Shown piece by piece: positions 25,283 to 40,364 of a stretch of DNA of 64,000 nt (positions within the stretch are counted from its first letter, which is position 1; every line of letters starts with the position of its first letter). The DNA comes from Pseudomonadota bacterium. Its GTDB lineage: Bacteria > Pseudomonadota > Gammaproteobacteria > Acidiferrobacterales > Acidiferrobacteraceae. The DNA is taken from positions 31,390 to 95,389 of the forward strand of contig JAJYPD010000005.1 in NCBI GenBank assembly GCA_021795715.1. Reading direction: 5' to 3'. A program made the translations under genes and the position numbers. The notes beneath the pieces were generated by a model. The model ran no database searches. It saw only the letters and a program-made list of their open reading frames with translations, and was not told the DNA's origin.

Positions 25283-26001
25283 GGGTTGTCCGCGAGTGCG
25301 GCACGCTGCGCGGCCAGAAGCTGTTCGATGCCGCCGCGGGCGAGCTCGATCATGGTCAGCATTTCATCGTGGCCGAAATGACCCCGTTCGGCGGTCCCTT
25401 GCATTTCGATGAAGCCGCCGGCGTCGTTCATGACGATGTTCATGTCGGTGCCCGCGCTCGAGTCCTCGCTGTAGTCGAGATCCACCACCGGTTCGCCATT
25501 GCAGATGCCGACGGATACCGATGCGACCTGGTGGCGCAGCGGGCTTTCCTTCAGAAGTTTGTGCTGCATGAGGAAGCCGACGGCATCGGCGAGCGCCACA
25601 TAGCCGCCGGTGATGGCCGCCGTGCGTGTCCCCCCGTCGGCCTGCAGCACATCGCAGTCGATGGTGATGGTGCGCTCCCCAAGTGCCCGCAAATCGACGG
25701 CTGCGCGCAGTGAGCGGCCGATCAGGCGCTGGATTTCGACGGTCCGGCCGTCTTGTTTGCCGCGCGCCGCCTCGCGCTGGGTCCGCTGCCCGGTCGCGCG
25801 CGGCAGCATGCCGTATTCGGCTGTGATCCAGCCTTGTCCGCGTCCCTTCAGGAAGGGCGGCACTTTCTCGTCAACGCTGGCCGTGCACAGTACCCGGGTC
25901 TGTCCAAACTCTGTCAGCACGGACCCTTCCGCGTAGCGTGTGAAGCGGCGGGTCAGGCGAATGGTGCGTAGGGCATTGGCGGCGCGTCCGCTCGGTCGCA
26001 T
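25279..26001 (-). CDS. rph: Ribonuclease PH
   Basis: RNase PH is a phosphate-dependent 3'-to-5' exoribonuclease that trims tRNA 3' ends. The 240-residue protein (E. coli 238) starts [12 protein letters not shown] and has the RNase PH motifs [51 protein letters not shown] (key Arg residues for phosphate binding) and [19 protein letters not shown] chose the ATG at 26001 because AAGGA lies seven bases upstream; the longer frame starting at 26025 has no ribosome binding site. It overlaps rdgB by 4 nt. Confidence 0.97.
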   Translation of the reverse strand: MRPSGRAANALRTIRLTRRFTRYAEGSVLTEFGQTRVLCTASVDEKVPPFLKGRGQGWITAEYGMLPRATGQRTQREAARGKQDGRTVEIQRLIGRSLRAAVDLRALGERTITIDCDVLQADGGTRTAAITGGYVALADAVGFLMQHKLLKESPLRHQVASVSVGICNGEPVVDLDYSEDSSAGTDMNIVMNDAGGFIEMQGTAERGHFGHDEMLTMIELARGGIEQLLAAQRAALADNP

Positions 26002-26061
26002 GGGAATTCCTTGGAAACCTGTCATGAAAGGACGCCTAGTGTAGCAAGAAAGGACGGCTCT

Positions 26062-26907
26062 TCAGAGTTCCTGTTTGGTGCGGCTTGCCAGGGCGAGCTT
26101 CTGGCCCTTTTCCCAGAAGGCGCGGGCGGTGAGGCTGCGGCCGGTGGGGGCGCGCCCAGCCGCGCGACCTTCCCCGCCCTGCCAGCGCAGCGCCGCCGCC
26201 GTGACATTGTCGGAATGGCCATGGTGCCGGGCCTCCGCCGCCGCCAGCAGATCGGCGAGGCCGGCCTCGAGCACGGGATGCGCCAGGAACCGGGGCATTT
26301 CCTCCTTGTGCAGCGTTTCCCACGCCCCGTCGCTGCACAACAGCAGCGTGTCGCCGGCCTTCAGTACCGTTTCGGCGCTCAAGGTCACGACCGGATCGGC
26401 GCTGCCGAGACAGCGCAACAGGCGGCTCTTGTCCGGATGCGCGACCGCTTCCTTCTCGCTCAGGATGCCGCGCTCGCGCAGCATGTCGACGTCGGTGTCG
26501 TCGCGTGTCCGGTTGATCAACCGCCCCTGGCGGAAATGGTACAGCCGGCTGTCACCGACGTGCGCCCAGTACGCACAGCCTTCCTGAACCAGGCAGACGA
26601 CGCAGGTGGTGCGCGGCTTGATCGGCGGCTGCATGCGCGGACCCATCTGTTTCATGGCGTGGTGGGCCTGGAATATCGTCATCGCGAGGAAGTTGGTCGG
26701 GTCGGCGATCACCGGCGCCTTGACCGCCCGGAAGGCGCGCACCGCCAGGCGGCACAGTGTTTCCGCCGCCAGTTCCCCGCCGCTGTAGCCGCCGAGGCCG
26801 TCACCCAGCACCATCAAGACCGCGTTTTCGCGTTCGGCGATCGCCACGCGGTCCTGGTTGCTCTTTCGGTCACCCTGCCGGGAACCGTGCGCGCATACGT
26901 ATTTCAT
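26062..26907 (-). CDS. PPM-type (PP2C-like) protein phosphatase
   Basis: This 281-residue soluble protein has the PP2C metal-binding motifs in order: GDRKSNQDR near residue 12, GDGLGGYSGGELAA near 36, HVGDSRLYHF near 116, SDGAWE near 197 and HSDNVTAAAL near 230. These hold the two Mn2+ or Mg2+ ions that hydrolyse phosphoserine or phosphothreonine. It sits 7 nt after a Ser/Thr kinase gene, so it most likely reverses that kinase. The pair precedes rph by 60 nt and may be cotranscribed with rph-rdgB-hemW-hemJ. The substrates are not evident from the sequence. Confidence 0.93.
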   Translation of the reverse strand: MKYVCAHGSRQGDRKSNQDRVAIAERENAVLMVLGDGLGGYSGGELAAETLCRLAVRAFRAVKAPVIADPTNFLAMTIFQAHHAMKQMGPRMQPPIKPRTTCVVCLVQEGCAYWAHVGDSRLYHFRQGRLINRTRDDTDVDMLRERGILSEKEAVAHPDKSRLLRCLGSADPVVTLSAETVLKAGDTLLLCSDGAWETLHKEEMPRFLAHPVLEAGLADLLAAAEARHHGHSDNVTAAALRWQGGEGRAAGRAPTGRSLTARAFWEKGQKLALASRTKQEL

Positions 26908-26914
26908 GGTCGTC

Positions 26915-27856
26915 CTATAGGCGTTTCAGGCGCCACCACGGCCAGCGGTTCAGCCAGCGCCCGATAAAAGGGGACGGATCCGCGGCCGGTTTTGGCGTGT
27001 CATTGAGAAAGGCGAGCAACTGGCCGACGTTTTGCGGACGCTCCAGCTGGTTCATCTGCATGCACCAGTCGATCGCCTCCAGTATCTGCGGTGAATAGCG
27101 GTGCCGGTAGCGGCCGGGGATGCTGAACGTATCCTTGGTGGCGCGCGCGGTCGCAGGCGGCGGCGCACGGCCGCTGATGCAGGCCCACATGGATGCGCCG
27201 ATGCCATAGAGGTCCGACCACGGGCCCACATGCCCCTTTGCGTGCTGTTCGATCGGCGCAAAGCCCGCCGTCAGCGTGCGCATGCCGGCCGACCGTTCGT
27301 GCGTCTTTTGCGCCGCCCCGAAATCGAGCAGCAGGGGATTCCCTCCCGAGCGCAGGAGGATGTTGGCGGGCTTGATGTCGAGATGGAGCAGTCCGTGGGC
27401 GTGCAGCGCCTCGAGGCCGATCAAAAGCGGCGGGAAGACGGTGCGCAGAAATTTTTCGCTGAGTCCCTGCGGGTGGCGCTTGATGTACCAGCGCAGGTCC
27501 CGCCCGAGTTCGTAGCGCATGACCATGTACACGGTGTTGTGCGCGCGAAAGCAGTCCGTCACCTCGACGATGTTGGGGTGGTGCAGTTTCGACAGGGCGC
27601 TGGCCTCCTCGAAGAAGCGCCTGATGCCCGATGTGAACAGCGGTGCCATTTCCTCAGACAGCGGCTCGACGCGCCCGGATGCTGTGCGATGCGCCTGTTT
27701 GGGAGGGAGATACTCCTTGATGGCGACCTGGTGGCCCTGGCTGAGCGCGGTCGCAAGATAGACGGAGCTAAAGCCCCCATCTCCGAGGGTCTTTTCGATC
27801 CGGTAGCCCTGCACCACGGTCCCTGGCGACAGATGAATTTTGGCAGCTTTGCGCAT
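26915..27856 (-). CDS. Serine/threonine protein kinase (Hanks type)
   Basis: This 313-residue protein holds a complete bacterial Ser/Thr kinase domain: glycine loop LGDGGFSSVYLA near residue 24, the ATP-binding Lys in VAIKEYL near 47, catalytic loop HLDIKPANILL near 147 (with HLD in place of HRD), DFGAAQ near 167 and GPWSDLYGIG near 199. There is no PASTA or sensor domain; a short basic tail rich in Trp and Arg (to LKRL) may touch the membrane. It is divergent from yicC with an 86-bp gap, and followed 7 nt later by the PP2C phosphatase gene. The signal it reads is unknown. Confidence 0.93.
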   Translation of the reverse strand: MRKAAKIHLSPGTVVQGYRIEKTLGDGGFSSVYLATALSQGHQVAIKEYLPPKQAHRTASGRVEPLSEEMAPLFTSGIRRFFEEASALSKLHHPNIVEVTDCFRAHNTVYMVMRYELGRDLRWYIKRHPQGLSEKFLRTVFPPLLIGLEALHAHGLLHLDIKPANILLRSGGNPLLLDFGAAQKTHERSAGMRTLTAGFAPIEQHAKGHVGPWSDLYGIGASMWACISGRAPPPATARATKDTFSIPGRYRHRYSPQILEAIDWCMQMNQLERPQNVGQLLAFLNDTPKPAADPSPFIGRWLNRWPWWRLKRL

Positions 27857-27904
27857 AATGGTTCATCAAAGATAACCCAAAACGGCGGTCCCTGCAGCGC
27901 ACCT

Positions 27905-27934
27905 TTGCTGTTCCCCGGTCCTGCGCTGTACCAT
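27905..27934 (+). promoter_or_regulatory. Candidate promoter for yicC with almost no leader
   Basis: TTGCTG (27905-27910) and TACCAT (27929-27934) are 18 bp apart in the kinase-yicC gap. Transcription would start around 27940-27943, at or just before the yicC ATG, which has no ribosome binding site. If real, the mRNA is leaderless or nearly so. The -10 match is only fair. Confidence 0.3.
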
Positions 27935-27942
27935 GCGCTCTT

Positions 27943-29410
<1,468 letters not shown>

Positions 29411-29418
29411 CCAATGTC

Positions 29419-29427
29419 TGCTACACT
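29419..29427 (+). promoter_or_regulatory. Candidate extended -10 promoter for rpoZ-spoT
   Basis: TGCTACACT (29419-29427) reads as an extended -10 (TGn plus TACACT) 28 nt before the rpoZ ATG. No good -35 lies at the usual distance. The rpoZ ribosome binding site GAGGA is at 29444-29448. The gmk-rpoZ gap is the only place in this block where an internal promoter would fit. Confidence 0.35.
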
Positions 29428-29454
29428 TTAGTATAAATTTTCCGAGGATTTCTT

Positions 29455-29733
29455 ATGGCCCGCATTACTGTCGAGGATTGTCTGGAGCATGTGGAGAATC
29501 GCTTCCAGCTCGTGCTGGTTGCCGCCCGTCGGGCGCGACAGCTGGCGGGCGGCGCCGAGCCGTTCGTGGATCGTGAGAATGACAAGCCGACCGTACTGGC
29601 CCTGCGGGAGATCGCCGAGGGATTCGTGACGAGCGCCATTCTCGACGACAACGTGGAAACCGGGCCGGAGGCCGAACACGATGGCAGCGAGTCCGCCCGA
29701 CCAGGCGACGCCGCAAGCCCACCCGTCCTCTAA
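29455..29733 (+). CDS. rpoZ: RNA polymerase omega subunit
   Basis: Omega helps fold the beta' subunit and forms one of the ppGpp binding sites. The 92-residue protein has the family sequence [30 protein letters not shown], with conserved ARRARQL, then [13 protein letters not shown] near residue 43. The C-terminal third is acidic and poorly conserved, as usual. The ATG has GAGGA seven bases upstream. The last 53 nt overlap the start of spoT in another frame, tying expression of a ppGpp-binding subunit to the ppGpp enzyme. Confidence 0.96.
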   Translation: MARITVEDCLEHVENRFQLVLVAARRARQLAGGAEPFVDRENDKPTVLALREIAEGFVTSAILDDNVETGPEAEHDGSESARPGDAASPPVL

Positions 29734-31855
29734 GGCCGAGACGCGGGGCGTCGTTTCCTTTCACATCAGCGATCTCCTGGCGCTGGTCGAGGGTTACCTC
29801 GGGCGCGAGGAGGCCATGCTCGTCTATCGCGCCTATCTGTTCGGTGCCGAGGCGCATGAGGGCCAGCGCCGCCGCACCGGCGAGCCCTACATCTATCATC
29901 CTCTCGAGGTGGCGAAACTGCTGACTGCGCTGCGTCTCGACGCGACCTGTCTGGCAGCCGCCATCCTCCATGATGTCATCGAAGACACGCCCCACCACAA
30001 GGACGAGCTGATCGCGCAGTTTGGCGAAGAAGTGGCGGAGCTCGTCGATGGTGTCAGCAAGATCAGCCAGATCGAGTTCGAAAACAAGGAAGAGGAGCAG
30101 GCCGAGAATTTCCGCAAGATGCTTCTTGCCATGGCGCGGGACATCCGCGTCATCCTGATCAAGCTCGCCGACCGCCTGCACAACATGCGCACCATCGGGG
30201 TCCTCTCGCCGGCGCGCCGCCATGCCATCGCCCGCGAGACGCTCGAGATCTACGCGCCCATCGCCAACCGGCTCGGCCTGCACAGCTGGTCGGTCGAACT
30301 CGAGGATCTGTGTTTTGCCATCCTCTATCCCCTGCGGCATCGCATCCTCCAGGAGGCGGTACGCAAGCGCCATGGCAACCGCAAGGCGCTCGTCGACAAG
30401 GCGCGCGCGGCCATCGTCGAACAGCTGCGCCGCGAGGGTGTTCCGGGCGACGTGTCCGGGCGCGAGAAAAATTTGTTTGGCATATACAGCAAAATGCGCC
30501 AGAAGGGCCTGTCTTTCGAGCAGGTGTATGACCTGCTGGCGTTCCGGATCATCGTCGACCGCGTCGACACGTGCTACCGCGTTCTTGGCATCATCCACAA
30601 CCTCTACAAGCCGATCCCGGGGCGTTTCAAGGACTACATCGCTATCCCGAAGACGAACGGGTACCAGTCCCTGCACACGGTGGTGTTCGGGCCGTTTGGC
30701 GTGCTGATCGAGGTGCAGATCCGCACCGAGGACATGCATCGGGTGGCCGAAAACGGTGTCGCCGCGCACTGGCTGTACAAGACCGGGGACGTCGGCATGC
30801 AGAAGCGGGCGCTCCAGTGGCTGCAGGGGTTGATGGAGATCCAGCAGCAGGCCGGCAATCCGCGCGAGTTTCTCGAGCACCTGAAGATCGACCTCTTTCC
30901 CGACGAGGTGTATGTGTTCACGCCGAACGGAGACATCAAAAAGCTGCCGCGCGGCGCCACCGTCATCGATTTCGCCTACGAAGTGCATACGGACATCGGC
31001 AAGCGATGCGCGGGTGCGCGCATCAACCACCAGCTGGTGCCCATGCGTACGGAACTACGCAACGGCGATCACGTGGAAGTCATCACGTCGGCCTACAGCG
31101 CACCGCACCCCTCGTGGCTCAATCACGTGGTGACCGGAAAGGCCCGCCTGCAGATCCGCAACTATCTGAAGAATCTGCGCCGCGATGAAGCCGTGACGCT
31201 GGGTCAGCGGCTGCTTGTCCAGGCGCTGCGCGCGCAGGGTGTCGACACCGTGCCGGGCGAGACCGAACGCAACGCCCTCGTGCAGATGCTGCGCCTGAAG
31301 TCGTGGGATGACCTGCTCGCGGACATCGGTCTCGGTACACGCGTGGCGGCGGTGGTCGCCCGCCAGTTGATGCCCGAAGAGGCGCCCTCGGCGGGCCCGC
31401 CGCGTTCATCCGGCACGCTCGCCATCCGCGGCACCGAGGGGGCCGTGGTCAATTACGCAAAATGCTGCCGCCCGATTCCTGGCGACCCGGTCCTGGGCTT
31501 TCTGACGGCAGGCCGGGGAATCACGGTGCATACGGAGGACTGCCCGAATGTGGCAGAATACCGCAAGCACCCGGACAGATGGATCGACATCCAGTGGGAG
31601 AGCGGTGTCGAGGGTGTCTGGCCGGTGGCGTTGCGGGTCGAGGTCAAGAACCGGCGCGGCGTGCTGGCCACGGTGGCGGCGGCCATTTCGGAGCTGGATG
31701 CCAACATCGACACCGTGTCCATCGACGAACGCGATGGACAGGATACGGCGATGGATTTCGTGATCGAGGTGCGCGACCGGGTGCATCTGGCGCGCATCAT
31801 CCGCCGCATCCGCTCCCAGGAAGCCGTCGTCAGGATCAATCGGAAGCGGGGTTAG
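29681..31855 (+). CDS. spoT: Bifunctional (p)ppGpp synthase/hydrolase SpoT
   Basis: SpoT makes and degrades the alarmone ppGpp. This 724-residue protein has the HD hydrolase domain with HDVIEDT near residue 99 and the later D of [10 protein letters not shown]. The synthetase domain contains [13 protein letters not shown] near 263 and [19 protein letters not shown] near 315. TGS ([21 protein letters not shown] near 415), helical/zinc-finger ([13 protein letters not shown] near 596) and ACT domains ([17 protein letters not shown] near 650) follow. The intact HD residues mark it as a SpoT type and not RelA. It overlaps rpoZ by 53 nt; ridA follows after 10 nt. Confidence 0.96.
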   Translation: MAASPPDQATPQAHPSSKAETRGVVSFHISDLLALVEGYLGREEAMLVYRAYLFGAEAHEGQRRRTGEPYIYHPLEVAKLLTALRLDATCLAAAILHDVIEDTPHHKDELIAQFGEEVAELVDGVSKISQIEFENKEEEQAENFRKMLLAMARDIRVILIKLADRLHNMRTIGVLSPARRHAIARETLEIYAPIANRLGLHSWSVELEDLCFAILYPLRHRILQEAVRKRHGNRKALVDKARAAIVEQLRREGVPGDVSGREKNLFGIYSKMRQKGLSFEQVYDLLAFRIIVDRVDTCYRVLGIIHNLYKPIPGRFKDYIAIPKTNGYQSLHTVVFGPFGVLIEVQIRTEDMHRVAENGVAAHWLYKTGDVGMQKRALQWLQGLMEIQQQAGNPREFLEHLKIDLFPDEVYVFTPNGDIKKLPRGATVIDFAYEVHTDIGKRCAGARINHQLVPMRTELRNGDHVEVITSAYSAPHPSWLNHVVTGKARLQIRNYLKNLRRDEAVTLGQRLLVQALRAQGVDTVPGETERNALVQMLRLKSWDDLLADIGLGTRVAAVVARQLMPEEAPSAGPPRSSGTLAIRGTEGAVVNYAKCCRPIPGDPVLGFLTAGRGITVHTEDCPNVAEYRKHPDRWIDIQWESGVEGVWPVALRVEVKNRRGVLATVAAAISELDANIDTVSIDERDGQDTAMDFVIEVRDRVHLARIIRRIRSQEAVVRINRKRG

Positions 31856-32226
31856 GATCGGACATATGGGATGGGACGTGATACAGACAGACCGGGCGCC
31901 GCGCGCCATCGGCACCTATTCGCAGGCTGTGCGGGCGGGTTCGCTCGTGTTCTTGTCGGGGCAGATCCCGCTGGATCCGGCTACGATGGCCCTGGTGTCG
32001 GATGAGCCGCGCGCACAGATCCTCCAGGTGTTCCGCAATCTGCAGGCCGTGATCGAGGCCGCCGGCGGCCATTTCGGCCAGGTGGTCAAGCTCGCCGTGT
32101 TCCTGACCGACCTTGCACACTTTCCGCTCGTCAACGAGGTCATGGCCGAATTCTTCACGGCTCCCTACCCGGCGCGTTCGGCCATTGGTGTGGCCGCGCT
32201 GCCGCGCGGAGCGCTCGTCGAAATGG

Positions 32227-34269
<2,043 letters not shown>

Positions 34270-34341
34270 GCGCTGCGCCCGCGGCTCGGCATAATCGCTT
34301 GGACACCCGACAAGATACCTGCGCCAGCGGAGCAAGACAGG

Positions 34342-35238
34342 ATGGAAATGCAAGACACCGTGGCCGCCCGGCGCATCCGGATGAAGGCTTCCGCGTATTG
34401 GCGCCTCATGCGATTGCACAGGCCCATCGGCAGCCTGTTGCTCTTGTGGCCGACCTTGTGGGCGCTGTGGCTGGCGGCTCATGGCCGCCCGCCGTTGTCT
34501 TTGGTCATCGTTTTTGTTCTGGGCGTGATCCTGATGCGTTCGGCGGGTTGCGTGATCAATGACTATGCCGACCGCGACTTCGACGGCCATGTCTGGCGCA
34601 CGAAGGAACGGCCGCTGGCGACAGGGGAGGTGGGGGCGCGCGAGGCGTTGATTCTGTTTGCGGTCTTGTGTTTGATCACGGCAACGCTCGCCCGCTGGCT
34701 GAATGACCTGACCCTCGAGCTTGCGCCGGTGGCGGTCGTGCTGGCCGCCAGTTATCCTTTCCTGAAGCGCTACACGCATCTGCCGCAGGTCTATCTGGGT
34801 CTTGCCTTTGGCTGGGGCATACCGATGGCCTATGCCGCCGTGCAGAACCGTCTGCCGGCGCAGGCCTGGTGGGTGCTGGCCGCCAACATCTGCTGGACCA
34901 TCGCCTACGACACGGCCTACGCCATGGCCGACCGCGCAGACGACCGGAAGATCGGCGTGAAATCCACCGCCATCCTCTTTGGCCGGCTGGACCGCTTTAT
35001 GGTGGGATTCTTTCACGTCCTGACCCTTCTCCTGCTTTATCGGGTCGGACAGCAGGCGCATCTTGGGCTTTGGTATGACGCCGGCCTTGCCGGCGCGTCC
35101 GGGTTTGCGGTTTATCAGCAGAAACTGCTGTGGCATCGCCGCCCCGCGGAATGTTTCCGGGCTTTTGTCAACAACAACTGGTTTGGCAGCAGCGTGTTTG
35201 CCGGTCTTCTGCTCGCTTACCTCGGGAGGTCCTTGTGA
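34342..35238 (+). CDS. ubiA: 4-hydroxybenzoate polyprenyltransferase
   Basis: UbiA attaches the polyprenyl tail to 4-hydroxybenzoate in ubiquinone synthesis at the inner membrane. The 298-residue protein has eight to nine hydrophobic helices and the two Asp-rich Mg-diphosphate motifs, NDYADRDFDGHV at about residue 73 and DTAYAMADRADD at about 190. RPLATGEV and SYPFLKRYTHLPQ are also family marks. An in-frame ATG at 34348 is an alternative start. It ends with a GTGA overlap to the glutathione S-transferase gene. Confidence 0.95.
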   Translation: MEMQDTVAARRIRMKASAYWRLMRLHRPIGSLLLLWPTLWALWLAAHGRPPLSLVIVFVLGVILMRSAGCVINDYADRDFDGHVWRTKERPLATGEVGAREALILFAVLCLITATLARWLNDLTLELAPVAVVLAASYPFLKRYTHLPQVYLGLAFGWGIPMAYAAVQNRLPAQAWWVLAANICWTIAYDTAYAMADRADDRKIGVKSTAILFGRLDRFMVGFFHVLTLLLLYRVGQQAHLGLWYDAGLAGASGFAVYQQKLLWHRRPAECFRAFVNNNWFGSSVFAGLLLAYLGRSL

Positions 35239-35861
35239 AACTGTACGGTCATCTCACGTCCCCTTATGTGCGCAAGGTGCGGATCGCCCTGCGCGAAAAG
35301 AACCTGCGCTTTACCCATGTGCCGGAATCGCCCCATGATCCGGGCAACCATATCGCCGGTTTGAATCCCCTGGGCAAGGTGCCGGTCCTCGAAACCGGAG
35401 ACGGCCGCGTATTCTTCGATTCCGGATTGATCATCGAGTATCTTGACGGACTCGGTGCGCCGCGGCTGATCCCCGAAGGGGACCTGCGGCTGCCGGTTCT
35501 CCAGTGGCACGCGCTTGGTTCCGGCATCATCGATGCCGTCGTCGCCCGCCTTCTGGAAGGGCGCAGGCCTCCTGCGCAGCGCGCCCCGGAGTTGATCGAA
35601 GCCCAGGAACAAAAGGTGCAGCGCGCCATTGCCTGGGCGGACAAGGCCGAACGCGGGCGCGCCTACCTGATCGGCGAGCGATTCACGCTGGCCGACCTCG
35701 CGCTCGGACTGGCGCTGGAATATGTCGATTTCCGCTACCCGCACGACTGGCGCAGCCGCCATCCGCGCCTGGCGCAATGGCTGGCCGGCATCAGCACGCG
35801 CGGCTCGTTTGCCGAGACCGTGCCGCCGGGCATGGAAAAGATCCTCGACAGTCCGCACTGA
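35235..35861 (+). CDS. Glutathione S-transferase family protein
   Basis: This 208-residue protein has an N-terminal thioredoxin-fold GST domain starting VKLYGHLTSPYVRKVRIAL, with Ser/Tyr near residue 9-11 in the active site, NPLGKVPVLETGDG near 47 and FFDSGLIIEYLD near 62 for glutathione binding. A helical C-terminal domain follows, with YLIGERFTLADLALG near 140. It resembles YibF-like GSTs. The GTG at 35235 overlaps the ubiA stop and has GGGAGG five bases upstream. The substrate is not evident; it probably serves general detoxification or reduction. Confidence 0.92.
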   Translation: MKLYGHLTSPYVRKVRIALREKNLRFTHVPESPHDPGNHIAGLNPLGKVPVLETGDGRVFFDSGLIIEYLDGLGAPRLIPEGDLRLPVLQWHALGSGIIDAVVARLLEGRRPPAQRAPELIEAQEQKVQRAIAWADKAERGRAYLIGERFTLADLALGLALEYVDFRYPHDWRSRHPRLAQWLAGISTRGSFAETVPPGMEKILDSPH

Positions 35862-35863
35862 CC

Positions 35864-36874
35864 ATGGATCCGGGCGTGGAGGCGTTCGTGGCCTTGCTGA
35901 TGGGCTTCCCGCTGATCCTTGGAGGCGCGGAGCTCTTTACCAACGCCATCGAACATGTCGCCATGCGCCTTGCCGTGTCGGAGGGTGTCGCAGGCTCGCT
36001 GCTCGCAGCGGTTGGCACGGCATTGCCGGAGACGGCCGTGCCGGTTCTCGCGTCGTTTGGCCAGGCGCACGGTTCGCGGCCGGAAGTGGCCGTGGGCGCA
36101 GTCTTTGGCGCCCCCTTGATGCTGTCGACCCTGACTTTCGGGCTGATGGCGTTCTTCGCCGGCCGCGCGCGCGGATTCGGTGCGCGTCTGCAGCCGGAAC
36201 GCAGCGGATTGCGGCGCGATCTCAACTGGTTTCTGTGCGTCTTTGCGCTGGCAACCGCGGGCCTTTTCGTGCCGCCCGGGGACGATCGCCGGGTGCTCGC
36301 CCTCATTCTGGTCGGGGCCTATGCGCTCTATGCCGCGCGCACGGTCGCCGCGTCGGCGGCGTTGCTTGAGTCCGGCCATGGCAGCCGGGCGCACATGCCT
36401 TTGCATCTGGCGCGGGGCCTTTTCAGGCCATGGCCGGGCCTGCATTATCTGCAGCTGCTGATCGGTCTCGTCCTGATCCTAGGCGGTGCGGAACTCTTCG
36501 TGGGCGGTGTGGAAGGTGTCGGCGCGCAGCTTCACTGGCCGGTGCTCATCCTGTCGCTGGTGGTGGTACCGATTGCCACCGAACTGCCGGAAAAGATCAA
36601 CAGCATCCTGTGGATCCGCCGCCGTCACGATACGCTCGCGTTTGGCAACATCACGGGCGCGCTGGTGTTCCAGGGGAGTCTTTTGCCGGCGCTCGGCCTT
36701 ACGCTGACGCCGTGGCGGCCGACGCCGGTGCTGCTGGCGGTGGTGGCCGCCACCTTGGCCGCTGCCGCCTGGCTGCGTTGGCATGTCCGTGGAAAGCGGC
36801 CTCTGCGGCTGTGGATTTTTTCCGCCAATGCGCTCCTTTACGCCGCGATAATGGTTTATTTTATCCGCTCATGA
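35864..36874 (+). CDS. Sodium/calcium exchanger-like membrane protein
   Basis: This 336-residue protein has about ten hydrophobic helices arranged as two related halves. Each half carries a version of the exchanger alpha motif: GGAELFTNAIEHVA plus GSLLAAVGTALPETAVPVLAS near residue 15-62, and GGAELFVGGVEGV plus VVVPIATELPEKINSILW near 205-250. The Glu and Thr in these motifs line the cation site. The family moves Ca2+ or other cations against Na+ or H+; which applies here is not known. It starts 2 nt after the GST gene and overlaps aroE by 4 nt. Confidence 0.88.
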   Translation: MDPGVEAFVALLMGFPLILGGAELFTNAIEHVAMRLAVSEGVAGSLLAAVGTALPETAVPVLASFGQAHGSRPEVAVGAVFGAPLMLSTLTFGLMAFFAGRARGFGARLQPERSGLRRDLNWFLCVFALATAGLFVPPGDDRRVLALILVGAYALYAARTVAASAALLESGHGSRAHMPLHLARGLFRPWPGLHYLQLLIGLVLILGGAELFVGGVEGVGAQLHWPVLILSLVVVPIATELPEKINSILWIRRRHDTLAFGNITGALVFQGSLLPALGLTLTPWRPTPVLLAVVAATLAAAAWLRWHVRGKRPLRLWIFSANALLYAAIMVYFIRS

Positions 36875-37668
36875 ATCTCTACGCGGTTTTTGGTTATCCC
36901 ATCACGCACAGCCTGTCGCCGCGCATCCATGCGCAATTCGGCCGCCAGCTGGGTATCGCCTTGACGTATGAGCGTCGCGCCGTGCCCGCCGGATCCCTGG
37001 CGGCGGCGGTGCAGAGCTTCCGTGAGGAGGGCGGGCGCGGTGCCAATGTGACCGTTCCCCTGAAGACAGAGGCTTATGCCCTGGCCTCCACGCGCACGCC
37101 GCGCGCCGAGCGGGCCGGAGCCGTCAACACCTTGACGTTCCGCGACGATGTGATCGCCGGCGACAACACCGATGGGGACGGTCTGCTCGCCGATTTGGCG
37201 TATCACAAGGTCGCCCTGCCCGGTGCCCGGCTTCTGCTGATGGGCGCCGGTGGCGCCGCGCAGGGCATCATCGGGCCGCTGCTGGATGCCGGGGTGGACC
37301 GGATCGCGGTGTGGAACCGCACGCAGGCGCGGGTCCAGGAGTGGCTCGCGCGTCTGCGCGACGATCGCCTGCGCGAGCCCGTGCCCGGTGATTCCTACGA
37401 TATCGTCATCAACGCCACCGCAGCCAGCCTCGGCCACGCCTTGCCCCCGGTTCCCGATGCCGTGTTTCGCGGCGCGCTCGTTTACGATCTGGCCTATGGA
37501 CCCGTTGCCGGGCGCTTCCTCGCGCACGCGCAGGCGCAGGGGGCAGGCCGGGTCCTGGATGGGCTTGGCATGCTGATCGAACAGGCGGCCACGGCCTTTT
37601 GTGTATGGCATGGCGTGCGTCCGGATACAACGGATGTGCGCGCTTTGCTGCGCGGCGAGACGGTCTAG
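36871..37668 (+). CDS. aroE: Shikimate 5-dehydrogenase
   Basis: AroE reduces 3-dehydroshikimate to shikimate with NADPH. The 265-residue protein starts MNLYAVFGYPITHSLSPRIHA with the shikimate-binding Ser residues. It has NVTVPLKTEAY near residue 60 with the catalytic Lys, GDNTDGDG near 100 with the catalytic Asp, the NADP motif LLMGAGGAAQGI near 124, and NATAASLGH near 180. The ATG at 36871 overlaps the exchanger stop; the much longer open frame upstream is a shadow. It is the third shikimate gene here, distant from aroK-aroB. Confidence 0.96.
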   Translation: MNLYAVFGYPITHSLSPRIHAQFGRQLGIALTYERRAVPAGSLAAAVQSFREEGGRGANVTVPLKTEAYALASTRTPRAERAGAVNTLTFRDDVIAGDNTDGDGLLADLAYHKVALPGARLLLMGAGGAAQGIIGPLLDAGVDRIAVWNRTQARVQEWLARLRDDRLREPVPGDSYDIVINATAASLGHALPPVPDAVFRGALVYDLAYGPVAGRFLAHAQAQGAGRVLDGLGMLIEQAATAFCVWHGVRPDTTDVRALLRGETV

Positions 37669-37773
37669 GCGCTGCGGCATCCCGCCTTGCGCCGGCGCAT
37701 GCAGGCAGATAGGCCCGCGCAACGAAAGGTGAGGGGGCCCATCCGCCGCGGCACACCCCGTGGCCTCTCGTCG

Positions 37774-37782
37774 TGCTAGAGT
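37774..37782 (+). promoter_or_regulatory. Candidate extended -10 promoter for prlC
   Basis: TGCTAGAGT (37774-37782) is an extended -10 type element 22 nt before the prlC start, in a 135-bp gap. No -35 match is seen. The following ribosome binding site AAGGAG is at 37795-37800. The same TGCTA pattern occurs before rpoZ and gcvT. Confidence 0.35.
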
Positions 37783-37803
37783 ACCGGTATTCCAAGGAGT
37801 GCC

Positions 37804-39848
<2,045 letters not shown>

Positions 39849-39852
<4 letters not shown>

Positions 39853-40309
39853 AGACAAAAGGCATGCTCGTGCTCGCCGGCGTATTGATCGCCGGTGTAT
39901 CCCAGGCGGCGGCCCTCTACCGGTACGTCAATCCCGAAGGTGTGGTGACCTACCAATCGAGCCCGCCGCCTTCGTCGGCGACACATGTGCGCATCGTCCA
40001 TTTCCGTGATCTGTCGGGCGGTTCGCCGGGGGCGCACCGGTTCACGTGGTGCCGGTTGTGTTGTACGAAGCGCCATCGTGTCCGCCGTGCACCGTGGCGG
40101 AGCACTACCTGCAAGGCCGCCAGGTGCGGTTTCGGGCGATCGACGTCACGAATGCCAAAGCGCTCGCCGAAATGAAGAAAAAGACGGGTGCGACGACCAT
40201 TCCGACCATCACGGTGGGCCAGCATGTCCTGGTCGGCTACGTCCGCTCCGTGGTGTCCGCCGAGCTCACGGCGGCCGGCTATCCCCGGATCCCCAAGGGC
40301 CATCATTAG
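39849..40309 (+). pseudogene. DUF4124-glutaredoxin protein, interrupted by a frameshift
   Basis: The GTG at 39849 has a perfect AGGAGGAAA just before it. The first frame encodes a signal peptide (to about VSQAA) and a DUF4124-like segment (LYRYVNPEGVVTYQSSPPP), then turns to Arg/Cys-rich nonsense after about 40020. The frame shifted by one continues from 40010 with a glutaredoxin-like domain (VVLYEAPSCPPCTVAEHYL, CxxC active site, TIPTITVGQHVLVGYV) to a stop at 40309. Joining them gives a normal periplasmic DUF4124-glutaredoxin protein of about 153 residues. One base missing in the G5 run at 40028-40032 would explain the break, either a real mutation or a sequencing error. Confidence 0.8.
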
Positions 40310-40364
40310 GCGATCGCGCCGGCCTGCGCACCCCCGGCGGGCCGGCCGCCGCACATGCCATCCG

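Noticed and set aside
40010..40032. Programmed frameshifting in the glutaredoxin gene
   Set aside because: The G5 run lacks a canonical slippery heptamer in the right frame and no clear downstream pseudoknot is visible, so a mutation or sequence error is more likely.
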